DNA of 64,000 nt from Gracilaria domingensis (lineage: Eukaryota > Rhodophyta > Florideophyceae > Gracilariales > Gracilariaceae), in NCBI GenBank assembly GCA_022539475.1, contig VCMS01000117.1, positions 62,001 to 126,000 of the forward strand, written 5' to 3'. Below are positions 42,438-52,344 of the stretch, piece by piece. Position numbers and translations under genes: made by a program. Positions within the stretch are counted from its first letter, which is position 1; every line of letters starts with the position of its first letter. The notes under the pieces are model-generated. The model worked only from the letters and a program-made list of their open reading frames with translations. It had not been told where the DNA came from and ran no database searches.

Positions 42438-43136
42438 TCAAGCGCCGCTACTGCTCAGCTCATCGGACAGTATCTTTCGCACAACCTCACAACCGTCTCG
42501 TTCTTCGAGGTGTCTATCCAACTCTCGGCTCATCAGTAGCGCAATGAGCCCGACGCCTACACACATGGTGACAGCGCCCATAATGCCAGCCACCACAACC
42601 TTAAACTGCCAAACACTCTCCGCGACCTGTGCAAGCTTCATCTGCAACTCTGCAATCCCAGCCGTAGCACTCACGAACGCCATCAAGCAAACCAGAACAC
42701 CCGTCAATCGATGAGATCTTCCCAACAAGCCCACGCCTGTGAACCGAACGCACATCGATGACGCCAAACCCGCCACAATGATACCCTTCATGAGAAATAT
42801 AGTGCCAATGACCAGCCAGCTATGTAGCGAATACAAGTTGGGCTTGTTCTGCTGCACGTGGCTTGAATAAGCAACCTTAATCGCCACAGAGAGCACCACA
42901 AACGCCACCACCAAACAAAAGCCATGCACCGCCTTCACTCGCCAATCACGCGTACCGTCGTTTGTGCGTCGTGCAGGCTGCACCAATACACCTGGTGTCA
43001 ACACAGCTAGTATTGCACCGGATGCTAACACGGGATGCCAATTGAAAAGTCGCGAGCCGCTTGTGCCCAACCCACCGAGTGCTAACAGCGTCCACAGCAG
43101 CGTGAGAATCCATGTTGCGTACGAGGCTGCAAGCAA
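42438..43136 (-). CDS. Cytochrome b561-family transmembrane oxidoreductase
   Basis: 232 residues and about six membrane helices. b561 proteins pass electrons from cytosolic ascorbate across a membrane, often to Fe(III) or monodehydroascorbate. All four haem-ligand histidines sit in the expected contexts: FNWHPVLAS, KAVHGFCLV, LYSLHSWLVIGT (matching the conserved SLHSW) and GRSHRLTGVL. The C-terminal tail (RELDRHLEERDGCEVVRK) is charged and cytosolic. It is intact, single-exon, and surrounded by pseudogenes. A link to the iron genes at 6.5-9.9 kb is functional conjecture only. Confidence 0.85.
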   Translation of the reverse strand: MLAASYATWILTLLWTLLALGGLGTSGSRLFNWHPVLASGAILAVLTPGVLVQPARRTNDGTRDWRVKAVHGFCLVVAFVVLSVAIKVAYSSHVQQNKPNLYSLHSWLVIGTIFLMKGIIVAGLASSMCVRFTGVGLLGRSHRLTGVLVCLMAFVSATAGIAELQMKLAQVAESVWQFKVVVAGIMGAVTMCVGVGLIALLMSRELDRHLEERDGCEVVRKILSDELSSSGA

Positions 43137-44020
43137 ACCTCATGCCGCTCGTGAAGTTGCAGTGGACGGCATCTGCAAGGTATTTGATTTAGCGCTGAAT
43201 CTGAATACGATAACGCTCAGAGCCGCCTCATGTATGACAGCCGGCGCGAGACAGGGCAGCTGCGAAGAGCGCAGGATGTTTTCGTATTCGATTATCAGAT
43301 GCAACGCTTGATAATAGCGTGAAACAGCGTGAGGCGTGTGGTGTTAGTGGAAGCGAACAGCAGGTATGCTCACACGCAGTGCGTACTAAGTTACGGCGTA
43401 CAGCGTACAAGCAATATATGTTCTTCGTTGAGGGCAAATCGAGAGGTACCGTCGAATACCAGTTTGTCAGGGATTTGGACGTGTTTCCTACTTTTTCGTT
43501 GTTCTTCAAGCATGCACGTGTGTATGCTCGATTTAATGGCCAGGATATGCTGTTCGCTTCTTCACTTCCAGTCGGTGAGGGAATACTAACGCTTGATGGC
43601 CAGAAAATACGTCGGGATGCCGGTAATACGCTAAAAAGTATGGGATTGAACACAAATGGGTAGATGATCTTTGTGACCCTGGGTGTGCGTTCGACTGTTC
43701 TCCTGCAGAAGCACCAATTCTCCTTGCCACTTCAGTTGTCGCTCTCTTTTTCGAGTCGTCTTTTTAGCACTTTGTTGCACCCGCATACTTCAAAAGTTTT
43801 GTACTATGACCGATCGACAATTCTACCACGTCACTTACAGATATCGTGCTCATTCAACCGTTAGTTTTCAACTTAACCGTAGTTGGACAAGCTGAGTTTG
43901 TTTCCTACAGATACCATTAATTCACTTGCCGTAGAGAAGCTGTAAACATAGAAAGTGCACGATAAGTCGCTTCAATTCGTGCTAATCCTCAGAGCACCCA
44001 GTATCAGTCTGCAAGCATAA
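43137..44020. other. Spacer with one doubtful small ORF
   Basis: An ORF at 43319-43663 (+, 114 codons) has plausible protein character (TVEYQFVRDLDVFPTFSLFF) but no relatives known to me. Nothing else supported. Confidence 0.35.
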
Positions 44021-44590
44021 CTCTAGACGATACTTCTTGAACGAGCCATTCGATGCTTCTTGTTAATTGATTCTCAATATTTGTATCGTCTTCGCTTAAA
44101 AGAGCTCAGTACGCGAATACTTGCCAATGGCGCTTCTTGCCGATCATATTATTCAGAGCCAAATGCTCGATGATTTGCTCTGTTGTGAGTGCGCTGCTTA
44201 GGTCTTGCTTATTTGCTAGTACTAGCAGAGAGGCGCTTGCAAACCGTTCTTCCATTAGCAGTTTCTCCAGTTCTGTACGACAGTCGGATAAGCGGGCCAC
44301 GTCAGCAGAGTCAACAACCCAGATGATTCCATCTGTTTGTTCAAAATAGTTTCTCCACTATGTTGGGATGGTCTGTTGTCTTCCCACATCCCACATGTTG
44401 AGCTTGTACTTGTGGAACTCCAAAGTCTTTATATCGAATCCGAGAGTTGGTGAAACGCTATGTACACCTTCTCCCTTTAGACGCTTCATAATCATTATGA
44501 TACTATGATAGTTGTTTTACCGGCATTATCCAATCCAAGCACCAAAACGCGAATCTCACTGGAAATGTTTTTGGGTGCCCGTCGGAAGTT
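44020..44590 (-). pseudogene. Broken ARL2-like small GTPase gene
   Basis: Pieces of an ARF-like-2 GTPase follow in order on the minus strand: VLVLGLDNAGKTTI (P-loop), MKRLKGEGVHSVSPTLGFDIKTLEF, YKLNMWDVGRQQTIPT, WRNYFEQTDGIIWVVDSADVARLSDC, EERFASASLLVLANKQDL (NKQD motif intact) and, after a break, RSIEWLVQEVSS like the ARL2 C-terminal helix. There is a frame change shortly after the P-loop, an in-frame stop between PT and WRN (near 44.35 kb), and another break before the C-terminal helix. The Gly-Gly of switch II (WDVGG) reads GR. This is a pseudogene, probably of an old duplicate. Confidence 0.75.
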
Positions 44591-45210
44591 CCGGCGCGGA
44601 ACGTCTCCACTAAAAAGAAGGGAGCAGCATATGCAACTCAGGCATTAACGTGAGCTATAACCAGGAGGTACGGGTACAATCAAACCAGCATACGGTTCCG
44701 GTGTCCATCGATAGTCAACCAACGTATTTTTTCTTTCTTTCGACGGTTGAAGTTGGGATACACTTATTACATTCAAACTCTTAAAGAAACAGCCGATTGA
44801 AACTCATTCCAGTATTCCGTGAGGAAGCATTAGGTTCTCTATTTTTTTTCATTTTCTCTAAAGAGATTGCGCATGAGGAAGAATAAGCATGAAAGAAGAT
44901 AAATTTTCCAACGACACACAAGTTAGGAACACATCAGATGTGCTTAAAAAGCTAAGGTTCCAAAACTATAAACCTCGCAGGGAGGAGTTGAACAAATGTA
45001 TGCTACTTGATTCCCATTATCTGCAAAAACATCTTGAGTTGTATCCCATACTAACATGAACCTTTCCGAATGAGACTGAAGCACTCCACCTTAAGGAAAT
45101 ATTAGTAAAATAGTTCTTCGAAGTGCGAACTCAAGTTTTGTTTACCAAGCGTAGGACAGAACTGTTTCTAACGTTAAAGAAGCCTATGCCTTTCAGCGAC
45201 TGAAGGCGAG

Positions 45211-45237
45211 CCCTGACTCAGGGGCCCTGAGTCAGGG
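45211..45237. repeat. Perfect palindrome (13-bp arms)
   Basis: CCCTGACTCAGGG / CCCTGAGTCAGGG with a single central base. Each arm is itself nearly palindromic around TGACTCA (AP-1-like). Confidence 0.8.
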
Positions 45238-45390
45238 CCCCTGACACTAAGCAAATACTCTTTGTCTAGAACGAAATTCGTGTTACACCAAGTCAGCATC
45301 GTCATGATGTGGTTAGTGCTACCGTGGTCCGTACCAACCGGTTTACTTGCCTCTGCGCAAACGCTTTCTACCATCTAACTATCCTTCAAG

Positions 45391-45425
45391 GACGGCGGAA
45401 ATCTCAAATTGAGATTCCCGCCGTC
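45391..45425. repeat. Inverted repeat (17-bp arms, one mismatch)
   Basis: Arms GACGGCGGAAATCTCAA and TTGAGATTCCCGCCGTC around a single A. Lies just past the 3' end of the decayed minus-strand gene that ends at 45542. Confidence 0.8.
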
Positions 45426-45541
45426 AATTACGTCTAAAGCAGATTACTACTGGCTGTTAGTCCACATTCTTGAACAGCCTTGAAAAGTGTTGTGTTCTTG
45501 AGTTTTTCACGGAGCCTCACGTCACTAATCGCGGATAAGCT

Positions 45542-47400
45542 TTAAGCAAGTGGTATCCATAGCGCGCTTTGAAGCTCAACACATCGTCTCCAGACATAAT
45601 CTCCTAAGTCCACCCCCGTCAAGTCCCCCATGGTTTCATATACTTCGCCAACGCGCAATGCTTCTACAACCCGTTTTGCCAGGCTGTCGCTGTCAGCAGG
45701 CGAATTTTCTAGTATATGACGTACAAGATCTGCTCGGTGCATTAGAGCGTCAGGGTTTGGACTGAACTCGTCCTGAACTGATATCATAAACAAGCGAGCG
45801 ATCATAACACCTAACTTGCCTCCCTGGTCTGGGGTACATTGCTCATCTTCGTTCTTAACTGCCTCCAGAGCCCGCTTCGCAATGCTGCATACGCTGAATG
45901 AACTTGCTTTTGAGCCTATGTTTTCGGGCACGCTGACACAGTGGACCTGTTTAAAAAGTGAGTTAATGCGCTCTCCAAAGTAGCCAGTCGAAGACCAATG
46001 CATCCAAGACATATTTGGGAACTGTCCACGGTCTTTCCTAAGATATTTCGAGAGCAATGAAGTTAAGCGTTCCGAACAAATGTTTTTGTGAGTAAATTCG
46101 CCGCTTCTGAGCATTGTTCCTCGTAAATGGCTCTCGGGGAATTTAAAGCTTGCGGGCAAGTCGCGATCGAGAACTCCGCAGATGCTCATCGACAACAACA
46201 TCACGAGAGCTTCTAGTATCACAAACCCAATTCTCAATGCATTCCATATCGTCTTGGTCACTTGAAAAGAGTTCATAGTTCTCTTCCCTTCTATCAAACG
46301 AACCTTGGACAACGGAGGTAATTATGCGCCTCATCTCTGCTCTGAACGACACAGATTCTAAGACTTCCAATTCATCCGAACCACCAGCATCTTTCTGCAA
46401 CTTTAATAATCCGTCCTTAATGCTTTTATAGAGCGTCGGGAGAAAACGATGAAATTCGTAAGGGTGTCTATAGAGCAACAACAATCGTGCCACCACTCGT
46501 AATTCCACTGCTTTGTACTCGATTGCGGGTGTCACGACCTGGGATGAAGTCAAACACGTTAAATGACCATATCAGTCCGCAAGTGTTCCATTTTTCAACT
46601 TCACCGCCAGCTCGCACTAACACCGAACAGTCCTTGACCTAGTTAGTAGCAACGATTTCATGTATCCCCATGCCCCGTACCCGGCTCTCATCTCTCCCAC
46701 CGATTCCGATGCTGATTGAGAGGATAGCTGGTTAAAGTGCAGATCCGAAGCGCATGGGAGAAAATTATTTGTGGACACTTTGCTGGAGGGGACGTACTTC
46801 CAAACGTGATGCTCGCAAGGACACGATGGCAGCACTATTCCGAGAACCAAAAACAAACAAAGCCTTTGCTTTAGGAACGTGCAGGACGTCAAGTGCCAAA
46901 CAATCTTCGACGCCTGAAGACTGAATCAGAGAAGCAAGCACGCGAAGTTCTTGACATGTCGGAGCGCCCGACGATGTTATAGAGCGTCGCCGGAACACAC
47001 GCAAGACGCTATCTGGGGTCAACACAGCCAGTCCGGCACACTTAACTATGTCGCTGCGTGTTTCGGGAAGCCATACAGACAAAGCAGGTCCTCGTTCCTG
47101 ATAGTAAAGTTGAAGGGGAATAGAAACAGCGTCCAGTTCTGGGTCCGCAGCTATTCCTAAGGGCAGTGCTTGAGACGAAGCGTTAGCGATGATCGCAAAG
47201 CAGGCGACTGCGGCAACTGATAAGGGACCAGCTGGATGATCCGATATCAAGTCTTCTACATCAGGAGTATAATCAGCGCTTGCGACGTGCGCGAATGGGC
47301 CCTTTGCCACACCCACGGATACGGAAACAAAAGAATCTAGAGGTCGACTAAGACGATCACGCACGGGTTGCTGGCAATTGCTGTCGCCAGTATTCGACAA
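45542..47400 (-). pseudogene. Decayed multi-frame gene (possible nucleoporin-like protein)
   Basis: Three minus-strand ORFs, 46765-47400, 46143-46553 and 45542-46312, have consistent composition and probably come from one gene of 600 or more codons. The first is beta-rich (SVWLPETRSDIVKCAGLAVLT, KAKALFVFGSRNSAAIVSL), resembling propeller blades. The later ones are alpha-helical (VELRVVARLLLLYRHPYEFHRFLPTLYKSIK, CSIAKRALEAVKNEDEQ). Propeller plus solenoid is the architecture of scaffold nucleoporins such as Nup133, but I cannot confirm it. Frames change at least twice, which can be decay or unrecognised introns. Confidence 0.4.
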
Positions 47401-47598
47401 TTGTCGAGGACGTTAGTTACGAAGCATCCGAGAACACTAAGAAAGTGTCGAGCTATCACGAAGGCGTGAATTGTTTATATTCTGGTGGAGGTGCTCGGTT
47501 AGGTTTTGGTGCATTCTTAGCAAAGAAGATGATTCGCAGTGTCGCACAAAATTTTCGAAAACCCTAAAAAACGATAATAATATAAAGTGGTCAACAAC

Positions 47599-47616
47599 CG
47601 AGACATATATGTCTCG
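47599..47616. repeat. Palindrome CGAGACATATATGTCTCG
   Basis: Perfect 18-bp palindrome, followed by a T-rich stretch, 40 bp beyond the 3' end of the transposase remnant. Relative of 39730-39745. Confidence 0.7.
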
Positions 47617-47655
47617 ATAATTTTTCTTTTAAATGTAACATATAGTTCGAAAGAG

Positions 47656-48366
47656 TTATTCCATATTCAAACAATGAAAATAACACCATTCTAAATCATG
47701 CTCTGAAACAAAGTAGTCTCTGCTTCGAAACTTCTCAGTCAGCTTTGCTTTAGCCTTAATATTTTGAATCAATGCTTGATAGGCGAGCAAAGCAATATAA
47801 TACTCATGGCCTCCGTTTCTCAATGATCCTGCAATGACTCTGATGCCACTATTTCTCTGTTCATGGGAAACAGTATTCTTTGTATCCAGTTCAAGATACG
47901 CCTTTGGATTATACGAAGGAGAGCAATTCTTATGGTTTTCAATGTGGAATTTGTCACTTACAATAGTTGTATCCTCTAATGCCCACCATAAAGTGTTGAC
48001 ACAGGAATTAAATAGTCCACAAGAAACGTCGTACACAATAAACCTCGGAATCTTTGCAAACCGAGAAACAATCATGTCCAGTACAACTTTCGGGCCCTCA
48101 TTTCGATAAAGAACTTTTGTTTCAAGTGTAATAGTGCTGGCACACGCACAGGAAATTGTCATAGCACCAAGTGTAAAACTTTTTTGCTTTTGAAAATATT
48201 GCTTTGAACATAAACCCAAGATCCCCATTTGGGACTCTCCAATTTCATCATTATTGAATGTCAAAGGTCGAACTTGTTCTCTTCCTGGAAAATATGATCC
48301 GGTACACATTGCTTCATCCAAGCTTGACATACTTCTCTCAATGCCACCTGCATACTTTATGCACAT
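47656..48366 (-). mobile_element. Remnant of a DDE transposase, KDZ-like
   Basis: A 236-codon ORF that looks like the C-terminal catalytic part of a KDZ (Kyakuja-Dileera-Zisupton) transposase. Candidate acidic residues: Asp in RFIVYDVSCGLFNS (family pattern 'YDIAC'), Asp in VSDKFHIENHKNCSPSYNPKAY (pattern 'DxFHxxxHxxxC'), and Glu in NTVSHEQRNSGIR (pattern 'xxExxWS/xxEQxNS'). The N-terminal zinc/CxC part is not present in the ORF, so the gene is incomplete at its 5' end, which abuts the ParB-like gene's 3' end at 48391. KDZ elements are DNA transposons; the family call is by motif only. Confidence 0.5.
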
Positions 48367-48390
48367 CTTTTGTAAGAGCTCTTTTTGCTT

Positions 48391-50640
48391 TTAGAACCCC
48401 ATTCTTCTGCGTATGTACCGTTTCTTCCTCGGCGGAGCCCGCTGTTCTTCTTCAGAGCTATCCAGAACTTCTATGGCACCTCGATTTCGGCCGTGCTCAA
48501 TTTCCCTATAACTCACCTGCGCCCGTTCTCGTGCACTTCTTCGCGGCTCCCCTTCTTCACTGGCAGATGTTGCAGCAGCAGCAGCGGGAGTCCTCCTCTT
48601 CGTCACGCACTGCTTCACTGGTGCGGGGGGCGGAATTACCTTGAGCATCGTACGCAATCGATTCTGAACGGAAGTCGTGGCAGTTCTAATTGAGTTCGTC
48701 CTGCTCCGAACACGCGGTAATGTGTTGAAGTTCACAACTGGTCCCAAAAGGAACTGATACACAGCTCCGTTGTTGTCTGGGTCTTCAACGTCATCTTCAT
48801 TCGATGGAGCAGAAAGACTGACTTCGCGTTTCAGGAACACTTCCATGGACTCTTCCTCGTTCAGTTCATTCCTCACTGCTCGAGCTGCGCGGAACAGAGA
48901 CACTGCTCTATCATAAAAGAAACCTCGAACCTCCTCAAAGCTTTTCCATTGCTTTGTCTTCGTCGACTTGCCATTCAATAGAAACATCTGAAGACAATCA
49001 AGAATGAAGGAAAACTCCTCGGCATCCAAAACATATAGCGGAGTATGGGACAGATGTGTGAGACCTATGTCACTCACAGTCTCACATATATCCTCGAAAT
49101 GGGCCAGCATTCCCTCACGAGACATGAGTTGCAGAGCGACATTGGCATATCTCAGATACTGACGCTCTTGCACAGTCCTAATCAGTTGGCTCTCCTTCAA
49201 AACTTCTGTCACTTGTGCAGGATCCACGTCTGCCGACGTCACCCGCTCAACATCTTCAATTAGAATGGCGACCACACTAAGTATAGAGTGTATCTTGTCT
49301 GCAAACATCATCCTTCGCATGGTACTCGTCGACTCATTGAGGTACGAAGCAACACATAACAATTCCTTCATCCCAATGGGCCTCCCATCTCTTCGTATCA
49401 GCAGATTGCAACGCCAAAACTTGGCTAATCGCTTCCACTTCGGAGCACCAGTCGCTGCCAAATATTGTATAGCTTTCAGAGGATGCAAACCATCTACAAT
49501 GAACCACTTCTTCGTTAGGCGTCCCTTGTCAGTATTCCTCTCTCCCGTAGTAGCATCTTGTAAGGCCACCACTGGAGAACCCATCGACTGCAATATCCCC
49601 CGCTCCTCCATACTCTTCACAAGGGCTTCAACGTGGCGTTTACTTACTCCACGAAGTAAATTGGGCGGAGTGTCCACCAGAGTGATGTCAACAGTAACAA
49701 CAACCATCCGGTAGTGATTGAGGTTCACCTTTGGTACCTTCTGACGAATTCGTCTGTACGTCTTGCTCCGAGTAGGTGTCCCTTGTGTTCCAGACCGCTC
49801 GCTAGAAACACTTGAACGTGCCATTCTTGCGAACAGCAGCACAACGTCATCGTCCTGCTGCTCCGCAGTTTCTGGTGCAGTTTGGGGTACAGATGGACCA
49901 GCTCCTTGTGCGGATTGCGCATCCGTGTCTGGAAGGGGACCTTTTATGATCTCATCTTCCTCTTCTTGCACAGCCGTCCCGTGCTGAACCGTCTGTTTCG
50001 ACGCAGAAGTTCCCCTTGTGTCGACAGTCTGATTCATCGCAGGAGATGCCCTTTTCGACGCAGTGGGCTTCTTAGCGGAGGTAGACTTTGTTTGACCTGT
50101 CCGCTTCGTAGCTGGGGATGATCTCGTCTCCATAGACCGCTTCGTAACAGACGACGGACCGGCCCGCGGAGGTGCTACTGATGCGCTACCTCTCGGTGTT
50201 GATGAACTTCGAATTGGCTCGGTGCGGCTTGTCGGCGTCATCACCTCACTCATAGCGCTCACCGTTCCTCGCCTCGACGCCGGAATGCTGGCTGCCACCG
50301 GTTCCATCATTTTCTCATCCCAACGAGCGGCCGTCCGGAGATCCTGGATGTATTGTGGAAGATCCAGGCCCTCCGCCCGGTAAGGGTAGAACGTGTAACC
50401 GCTTCGACTGATGAGAATATTATGAACCACCACAAGACCTGGGTCCAATTGCTTCCCGTTCAACTCGCGGCGTAGAACACTTCCAATTCCATGCAACAAC
50501 GCTTCCCCGACTATCACCTTTCGTTCATTCTCAATATGCATCTGCAGAGAAACCCGCATTCCACCTTGCAATGATCGAGTGCTCCGCCGAGTGCGAGGAG
50601 TCAGGCTTTGCGTACGCTTTCGAACACGAGTTGGCTTCAT
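48391..50640 (-). CDS. ParB/Srx-fold domain protein, probably nuclear and element-encoded
   Basis: 749 residues, apparently intact. Residues 305-400 read like a ParB/sulfiredoxin-fold domain: VNLNHYRMVVVTVDITLVD, GVSKRHVEALVKSMEERGIL (the ParB 'LxxSIxxxGxL' helix), SPVVAL, then KWFIVDGLHPLKAIQYLAATG, equivalent to the nucleotide-binding 'VDGxHRLxA' of ParB/SerK-type proteins. The usual Arg of HR is Pro here. The N-terminus (RVRKRT...RTRRSTRS) and C-terminus (PRKKRYIRRRMGF) are strongly basic. Residues ~130-230 are low-complexity Ser/Thr/Lys with degenerate repeats (SPATKR, SPAMNQ, TSASKQ). A helical domain occupies ~400-640. Upstream lies a palindrome array and the divergent methyltransferase/SET genes. 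ParB proteins bind palindromic sites, so the array is a plausible target (inference). Confidence 0.55.
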   Translation of the reverse strand: MKPTRVRKRTQSLTPRTRRSTRSLQGGMRVSLQMHIENERKVIVGEALLHGIGSVLRRELNGKQLDPGLVVVHNILISRSGYTFYPYRAEGLDLPQYIQDLRTAARWDEKMMEPVAASIPASRRGTVSAMSEVMTPTSRTEPIRSSSTPRGSASVAPPRAGPSSVTKRSMETRSSPATKRTGQTKSTSAKKPTASKRASPAMNQTVDTRGTSASKQTVQHGTAVQEEEDEIIKGPLPDTDAQSAQGAGPSVPQTAPETAEQQDDDVVLLFARMARSSVSSERSGTQGTPTRSKTYRRIRQKVPKVNLNHYRMVVVTVDITLVDTPPNLLRGVSKRHVEALVKSMEERGILQSMGSPVVALQDATTGERNTDKGRLTKKWFIVDGLHPLKAIQYLAATGAPKWKRLAKFWRCNLLIRRDGRPIGMKELLCVASYLNESTSTMRRMMFADKIHSILSVVAILIEDVERVTSADVDPAQVTEVLKESQLIRTVQERQYLRYANVALQLMSREGMLAHFEDICETVSDIGLTHLSHTPLYVLDAEEFSFILDCLQMFLLNGKSTKTKQWKSFEEVRGFFYDRAVSLFRAARAVRNELNEEESMEVFLKREVSLSAPSNEDDVEDPDNNGAVYQFLLGPVVNFNTLPRVRSRTNSIRTATTSVQNRLRTMLKVIPPPAPVKQCVTKRRTPAAAAATSASEEGEPRRSARERAQVSYREIEHGRNRGAIEVLDSSEEEQRAPPRKKRYIRRRMGF

Positions 50641-50704
50641 GTTGAACAGCTATTGCAGTGAAAGGTGTATATCAACAATACGCTCGCTCTGGACGATACA
50701 AGAA

Positions 50705-50800
50705 CGGAGGCGAGCCTTTAAATGGCGACTTACGCTGGGCACCCCCGCTTTCGGCAGCTCCTCCTAGCGCACTGCCAGTCTCGTCCGTGTCCTGTCCGTG
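50705..50800 (+). repeat. Outer inverted repeat, left copy
   Basis: Near-identical to the reverse complement of 52345-52442. Includes CGAGCCTTTAAATGGCGAC. It ends 65 bp from the ParB-like start codon. Confidence 0.85.
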
Positions 50801-51085
50801 GCCGCTCGCACGCTGATTGTACGCTTTAGAGTCGTGGAGTTCGCGCAATGATGACTCACGCGAGCAATGGTCGCGCTCTCTAATCGTGCTCTTCAAATGC
50901 TTTGCATAGTAGTCAAGAGTACACTCATTCACTTTCATGTACAGCCTACTCCCGCCAATACACGTGGACAGCGGCGCCAACATACCGGCGGCCGGGTGTA
51001 GCGAAATCACTGCGGGGCGGCGTGTTTTGGGAGGTCCCGGGAAGGCGCCGGAATGTGGCCAGAACGTGCCCGCGGGCGGGGGGGT

Positions 51086-51119
51086 CGGTCGTGTTAGGGT
51101 AGGTACCCTAGCACGACCG
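51086..51119. repeat. 34-bp palindrome, copy 1
   Basis: Arms CGGTCGTGTTAGGGTA and its reverse complement with one mismatch, centre GG. Flanked by C/G runs and CCCGCGGG. Confidence 0.85.
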
Positions 51120-51195
51120 GACCCCCCCGCCCGCGGGCATAAAATCGCACATTTTTCAAAAAATCGCCCAAAACGTGCCCGCGGGCGGGGGAGTC

Positions 51196-51229
51196 CGGTC
51201 GTGTTAGGGTACCTACCCTAACACGACCG
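51196..51229. repeat. 34-bp palindrome, copy 2
   Basis: Perfect arms, centre CC. Confidence 0.9.
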
Positions 51230-51789
51230 ACCCCCTCCCCCACCCGCGGGCACGTTCTGGCCACATTCTGGCGCCTTCCGGAGACCCCCCAAAACACAAC
51301 CCCCGGCACTTCCTGTACCCACTGCGTTACCTCAGTGCACCATCCCGTCTTCTCCACCCTCCAGACACTCTTTAATTTCCACGCGCACCACACCTACTCT
51401 AGAGAAGAGGATGGTGTCGAGTGTTAATGATGTGAGGGACTCTCTGACGTCTGCGCCGTGTTCCGCGACGGGGCTGATATACTGGATGCAACGCCGATGG
51501 CCCGGCGGCCGCCCCTGGCGCAGCAATACTTAAGAGCGACATCGATAGCAGTCTTTCGTAGTCTAGTGGTAAGCTATGAAACAACTTGTAACTTTCAGTA
51601 AACTAATCTTTACTAGAGGGTAGGTGTGGTGCGCGTGGGAATTAGGGAGCGTTTGAAGGATGGAGAAGACGGGATGGTGCACTGAGGTGACGCGGTGGGT
51701 GCCGGAAGTGCCGGGAGGAGTGTTTTGGGAGGTCTCCGGAGGGTGCCAGAATGTGGCCAGAACGTGCTCGCGGGCGGGGGGGGGGGGGT

Positions 51790-51823
51790 CGGTCATGTTA
51801 GGGTACCTACCCTAACACGACCG
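51790..51823. repeat. 34-bp palindrome, copy 3
   Basis: One mismatch between arms, centre CC. Confidence 0.85.
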
Positions 51824-51901
51824 GACCCCCCCCCGCCCGCGGGCACGTTTTGGGCGATTTTTTGAAAAATGTGCGATTTTATGCCCGCGAGCGTGGGGGT
51901 C

Positions 51902-51935
51902 CGGTCGTTTTAGGGTATCTACCCTAACATGACCG
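51902..51935. repeat. 34-bp palindrome, copy 4
   Basis: Two mismatches between arms, centre TC. Confidence 0.8.
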
Positions 51936-52010
51936 GACCCCCCCGCCCGCGGGCACGTTTTGGGCGATTTTTGGAAAATTGTGCGATTTTATGCCCGCGG
52001 GCGGGGGGTC

Positions 52011-52074
52011 CGGTCGTGTTAGGGTACCTACCGCGGGTTCCGGTCGTGTTAGGGTAGGTACCCTAACACGACCG
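52011..52074. repeat. 34-bp palindrome, half copy plus copy 6
   Basis: 52011-52032 holds one full arm and the start of the second, which is then replaced by CGCGG. 52041-52074 is a complete perfect copy with centre GG. Confidence 0.85.
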
Positions 52075-52344
52075 GACCCCCCCGCCGGCGGGCACGTTCT
52101 GGCCACAATCTGGCACCCTACGGAGACCTCCCAAAACACTCCTCCTGGCACTTCCGGCAGTGATTTTGCTGCACACGCCGTGCACATATATCAAACTAGA
52201 GAAAACTAGCGCTTCACACCCACTTGGTCCGCGACTATTAGCACAATACGCGACCTTTGCAATAGCTCCGAATCGCGACGTGGCCAACACGCAACGCTAT
52301 CGCACCCGCTCGAAGCGGCACGGACACCGACCTCAGAAGGGAGC

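Larger units (their letters stand above)
44591..45541. other. AT-rich non-coding spacer with two strong hairpins
   Basis: No gene is supported. Inverted repeats at 45211-45237 and 45391-45425 are listed separately. Confidence 0.5.
51127..52004. repeat. Spacer element repeated between palindromes
   Basis: A ~50-bp spacer with CGATTTTTTGAAAAATGTGC flanked by GCCCGCGGGC occurs at about 51127-51183 (reverse), 51843-51893 and 51950-52003. It is AT-rich and itself partly palindromic, and separates adjacent 34-bp palindromes. Confidence 0.75.

Noticed and set aside
51550-51600. tRNA-like A-box (GTAGTCTAGTGGTAAG) in the centre of the mirror-image region
   Set aside because: No B box, anticodon arm or acceptor pairing follows; not a tRNA gene as far as I can read.
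51086-52074. CRISPR-like array
   Set aside because: Repeats are palindromic with repeated, not unique, spacers, irregular spacing and nuclear context.
51086-52074. Interstitial telomere remnant because of TTAGGG
   Set aside because: TTAGGG occurs once per palindrome arm inside a longer conserved motif and not as a tandem array.
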